Source: an uncultured Christensenella sp. (GTDB taxonomy: Bacteria; Bacillota; Clostridia; Christensenellales; Borkfalkiaceae). Taken from it: 16,516 nt of DNA. Made by a program: the position numbers and the translations under genes. Below are positions 14,626 to 16,516 of the stretch, one piece after another; the first letter of the stretch is position 1; each line of letters opens with the position of its first letter. The notes below the pieces were generated by a model, which did no database searches, was not told the DNA's origin, and worked only from the letters and a program-made list of their open reading frames with translations. Location of the stretch: the NCBI GenBank assembly GCA_905212395.1, contig CAJMEI010000004.1:1-16516 (forward strand), given 5' to 3'.

Positions 14626-14634
14626 TGGTATAAT
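14626..14634 (+). promoter_or_regulatory. Extended -10 promoter of the transposase
   Basis: TGG followed by a perfect TATAAT (14629-14634), without a recognisable -35, 36 nt before the transposase ATG. It lies inside the left end of the insertion sequence, so the transposase carries its own start signal. Confidence 0.5.
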
Positions 14635-14670
14635 AGTTTTAACGACAAAACAAAAACCAAGGAGAAATAT

Positions 14671-15633
14671 ATGAACTATCACCATTTTACCATAGAAGAA
14701 CGCAGTTGTCTACGAGAATACTATGTAAAAGGAAAAAGTTATAGAGAAATTGCGAGATTGTTAGGGAGAAACGTAAGTAGTGTATCAAGGGAATTGAAAC
14801 GAAACTGTACGTTTTATCGTGATATACCAAGATATTACCCACATACAGCCCAAAAAAAGAGTAACTTGCGAAACAGCTACCGTCATCGCGGAATGTTCTG
14901 GAGTCAAGAAGTATTGAATTACATAGACGAAAAACTGTCATTAACATGGTCACCGGAACAAATAGCATATACGCCTTGCGAATTAAAAATGCCGTCGTTT
15001 AAAACCATATATCGTTGGATAGACGAAAGATACTTGAAGTCTACGCTAAAAAATTTAAGAAGAAAAGGGAAAACACGGAAAAGATTAGGAAACGGCGGAA
15101 GATTTACTACGGGCAAATCCATACGAAAAAGAGATAAAAGCGTATATACAAGAAAAGAATTCGGACATTGGGAAGCGGATACGGTAGTAAGCGGACAAGG
15201 GAAAACAAAGGCTTGTTTTGCAACGTTGGCAGAAAGGAAAACGAGATATTACATAGCGATAAAGATGCCGAACAGAAACGGGGAAACAATGGCAAACGCA
15301 GTAATAAAAGCATTATCGGTATTACCGAAAGGGGCGGTAAAGACGATTACTTGCGACCGTGGAAGCGAGTTTGCAGGTTGGAGAAAGATAGAAAAAGAAT
15401 TACATTGTAATATGTATTTTGCCGATCCGTACTGCGCATGGCAAAAAGGGACAAACGAAAACTTGAATGGGTTGTTAAGAGAGTTTTACCCCAAAGGTCA
15501 CAATCTTGAGAGAGTTTCCGAAAAAACGTTAAAAAAGAATCTGGCGTTAATTAACGCCAGACCCAAAAAAGTTTTACACTACCAAAAACCTATAGATTTA
15601 TTTAACTTTTTTCTCTCTAAGTGTTGCACTTAG
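14671..15633 (+). CDS. IS30-family transposase
   Basis: A full-length 320-residue DDE transposase. The N-terminal helix-turn-helix (about residues 5-45) has FTIEERSCLREY and SYREIARLLGRNVSSVSREL, typical of IS30. The catalytic triad is complete: D170 in HWEADT, D229 in TCDRGSEF, and E263 in GTNENLNGLLREF, with the 33-residue spacing between D229 and E263 expected in IS30. AAGGAG precedes the ATG. The frame has no stop or shift, so the element may still be active. The stop codon at 15631-15633 and the last few codons (SKCCT) are supplied by the right inverted repeat. It is the only plus-strand gene in the window. Confidence 0.95.
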   Translation: MNYHHFTIEERSCLREYYVKGKSYREIARLLGRNVSSVSRELKRNCTFYRDIPRYYPHTAQKKSNLRNSYRHRGMFWSQEVLNYIDEKLSLTWSPEQIAYTPCELKMPSFKTIYRWIDERYLKSTLKNLRRKGKTRKRLGNGGRFTTGKSIRKRDKSVYTRKEFGHWEADTVVSGQGKTKACFATLAERKTRYYIAIKMPNRNGETMANAVIKALSVLPKGAVKTITCDRGSEFAGWRKIEKELHCNMYFADPYCAWQKGTNENLNGLLREFYPKGHNLERVSEKTLKKNLALINARPKKVLHYQKPIDLFNFFLSKCCT

Positions 15634-15703
15634 TTTGACAATTCATTTTATTAAGTACATAATAAAGAATATTTTTTTATATTTTATTCATAGTTTTTTT
15701 TAT

Positions 15704-16516
15704 TTATTCGCTTAGTTTTACAACTAAAACGCCGTCTATTATTTTAATGCAATTTCTAGAAGGGAAACAACTTAATCCGTCTATATCGTTTATCCGGTCA
15801 GCCGTTAAGACAAAATCTTCGCTAACGTATGAATAATTTTTATCAAAGAAAAAGTTTAAATACGAGACAAGGAATTCAGGAATAGGTTCATCAAACTTAT
15901 CCGTTTTACCATAAAAATAAATCTTTGAAGAATTATCCACATTCTCATCTTCCATTATTTGTATTAGTCTTCCTGACATAGAAAGCCGTTTTTGACTAAT
16001 AACATAATTCTTAGTACTTTGTACGTTAGCATAAGAAATACCATTAAATATTATTCCTATGCTTAAAAGAGATAATAAGCAAAGTTTTAAGCTTTTTATA
16101 AAAGTATTTTTTTTCTTTAATAAAATAACAAAGATAATAATTACGCTTAAAGTTATTTGATATATAAAAGTTTTTATTGCCTGATTTCCTCTATATTTTA
16201 TAAAATAAAGCGCAATTACTATCAAACTTATAAAAGCACCAATTCCAAGACTTATAAATAAATCGGTTTTTTCATATTTTTCTTTGTTTGAAGAATCATT
16301 TAAAACTTTAACTAATACAAAAGGTATGGAAATTGCCAAATAATCCTGCAAATATAAGTTTGGAACACCAAGTCCGTTTGTAACAACGCAAATGCAGGCA
16401 AAAGCAAAAGGTAATATTGCTAATACTCCTAAAACTAAAATAATTCTTACTTTATCTATTTTTTTTATCTTAAAAATACGAATAAGATATATAAAAGTAT
16501 AATACAAAGAGATTAT
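15704..16516 (-). CDS. Membrane protein, GtrII-like glucosyltransferase C-terminal part (partial)
   Basis: The frame is open to the right edge of the window with no stop, so the gene is cut and only its 3' part (at least 270 codons) is seen. The apparent start near 16507 is a TTG without a visible binding site and is not the true start. There are about five hydrophobic segments in the first 160 residues, then a roughly 100-residue soluble tail. The tail begins with a stretch (NGISYANVQ, then MSGRLIQIMEDE and KIYFYG) that recalls GtrII-type glucosyltransferases acting on surface polysaccharides, where a short C-terminal domain follows many helices. The assignment is tentative; it could be another polytopic surface-glycan or unknown membrane protein. 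The DNA is more AT-rich than region 1. Confidence 0.4.
   Translation of the reverse strand: MISLYYTFIYLIRIFKIKKIDKVRIILVLGVLAILPFAFACICVVTNGLGVPNLYLQDYLAISIPFVLVKVLNDSSNKEKYEKTDLFISLGIGAFISLIVIALYFIKYRGNQAIKTFIYQITLSVIIIFVILLKKKNTFIKSLKLCLLSLLSIGIIFNGISYANVQSTKNYVISQKRLSMSGRLIQIMEDENVDNSSKIYFYGKTDKFDEPIPEFLVSYLNFFFDKNYSYVSEDFVLTADRINDIDGLSCFPSRNCIKIIDGVLVVKLSE

Larger units (their letters stand above)
14568..15645 (+). mobile_element. IS30-family insertion sequence, apparently intact
   Basis: About 1.08 kb, with one transposase gene and imperfect terminal inverted repeats. The left end reads TGAATT (14568), then TAAGTGCAACA (14581-14591), one base, TTAGA. The right end read inward is TGAATT, seven different bases, TAAGTGCAACA (complement of 15622-15632), one base, TTAGA. 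The conserved CAACA part resembles the inner part of known IS30 ends. The exact outer boundary is uncertain: it could begin at the TAAGTGC core instead. No clear 2-3 bp target duplication is seen. The right repeat overlaps the last codons of the transposase. The element sits 10 bp from a terminator. Confidence 0.7.

Noticed and set aside
16505..16507. TTG as the start of the right-edge membrane protein gene
   Set aside because: The frame remains open to the window edge with no stop and no ribosome binding site can be seen, so the gene most likely begins outside.
1..16516. CRISPR array, tRNA or rRNA genes, toxin-antitoxin or defence system
   Set aside because: No regularly spaced repeats, cloverleaf-like or ribosomal sequences, or recognisable defence genes were seen on either strand.

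Overview
This window looks like a chromosomal segment of a low-GC, strictly anaerobic bacterium, most likely a fermentative Clostridia-type Bacillota. The AT-rich intergenic DNA, strong AGGAG-type ribosome binding sites, ATG-overlapping genes and an abundance of oxygen-sensitive ferredoxin-type proteins support this. The species cannot be named from the sequence alone.

Region 1 (35-9207, all minus strand, transcribed right to left) is a tight ten-gene run: hdrB, hdrC, hdrA, an mvhD/flxD-type gene, two 4Fe-4S subunits of the Flx type, flxA, frdB, frdA and a small PQ-loop/SWEET-like membrane protein. HdrABC plus FlxABCD is the known layout of an NADH-oxidising, flavin-based electron-bifurcating complex. 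Here it is followed directly by a soluble fumarate reductase (FrdAB) with no membrane anchor, cytochrome b or quinone subunit in the window.

Region 2 (9597-11925, also minus strand) holds a class II fumarase and an NAD-dependent dehydrogenase. The dehydrogenase has the lactate dehydrogenase fold signature but carries the malate-specifying arginine. Together with region 1 this gives oxaloacetate -> malate -> fumarate -> succinate. My main inference is that NADH drives fumarate reduction through the Hdr-Flx complex while the same complex reduces ferredoxin, so this would be a bifurcating fumarate reductase. It is also, in effect, a gene-split counterpart of the methanogen thiol:fumarate reductase TfrAB.

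The two regions are separated by 389 bp without a gene (9208-9596), which contains a perfect 7-5-7 dyad. A 464 bp gene-free stretch (11926-12389) upstream of the dehydrogenase carries two candidate promoters sharing the same TGTGATA(A/T)AATA core, and a 34-codon open frame of doubtful status.

Region 3 (12390-14451, minus strand) is an apparently unrelated two-gene unit: a YgjP-like zinc metallopeptidase and a MATE-family multidrug exporter. Region 4 (about 14568-15645, plus strand) is an apparently intact IS30-family insertion sequence, sitting just beside a strong rho-independent terminator. Region 5 (15704 to the right edge, minus strand) is the 3' part of a membrane protein resembling GtrII-type glucosyltransferases, cut by the window end. 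No tRNA, rRNA or CRISPR array was seen.
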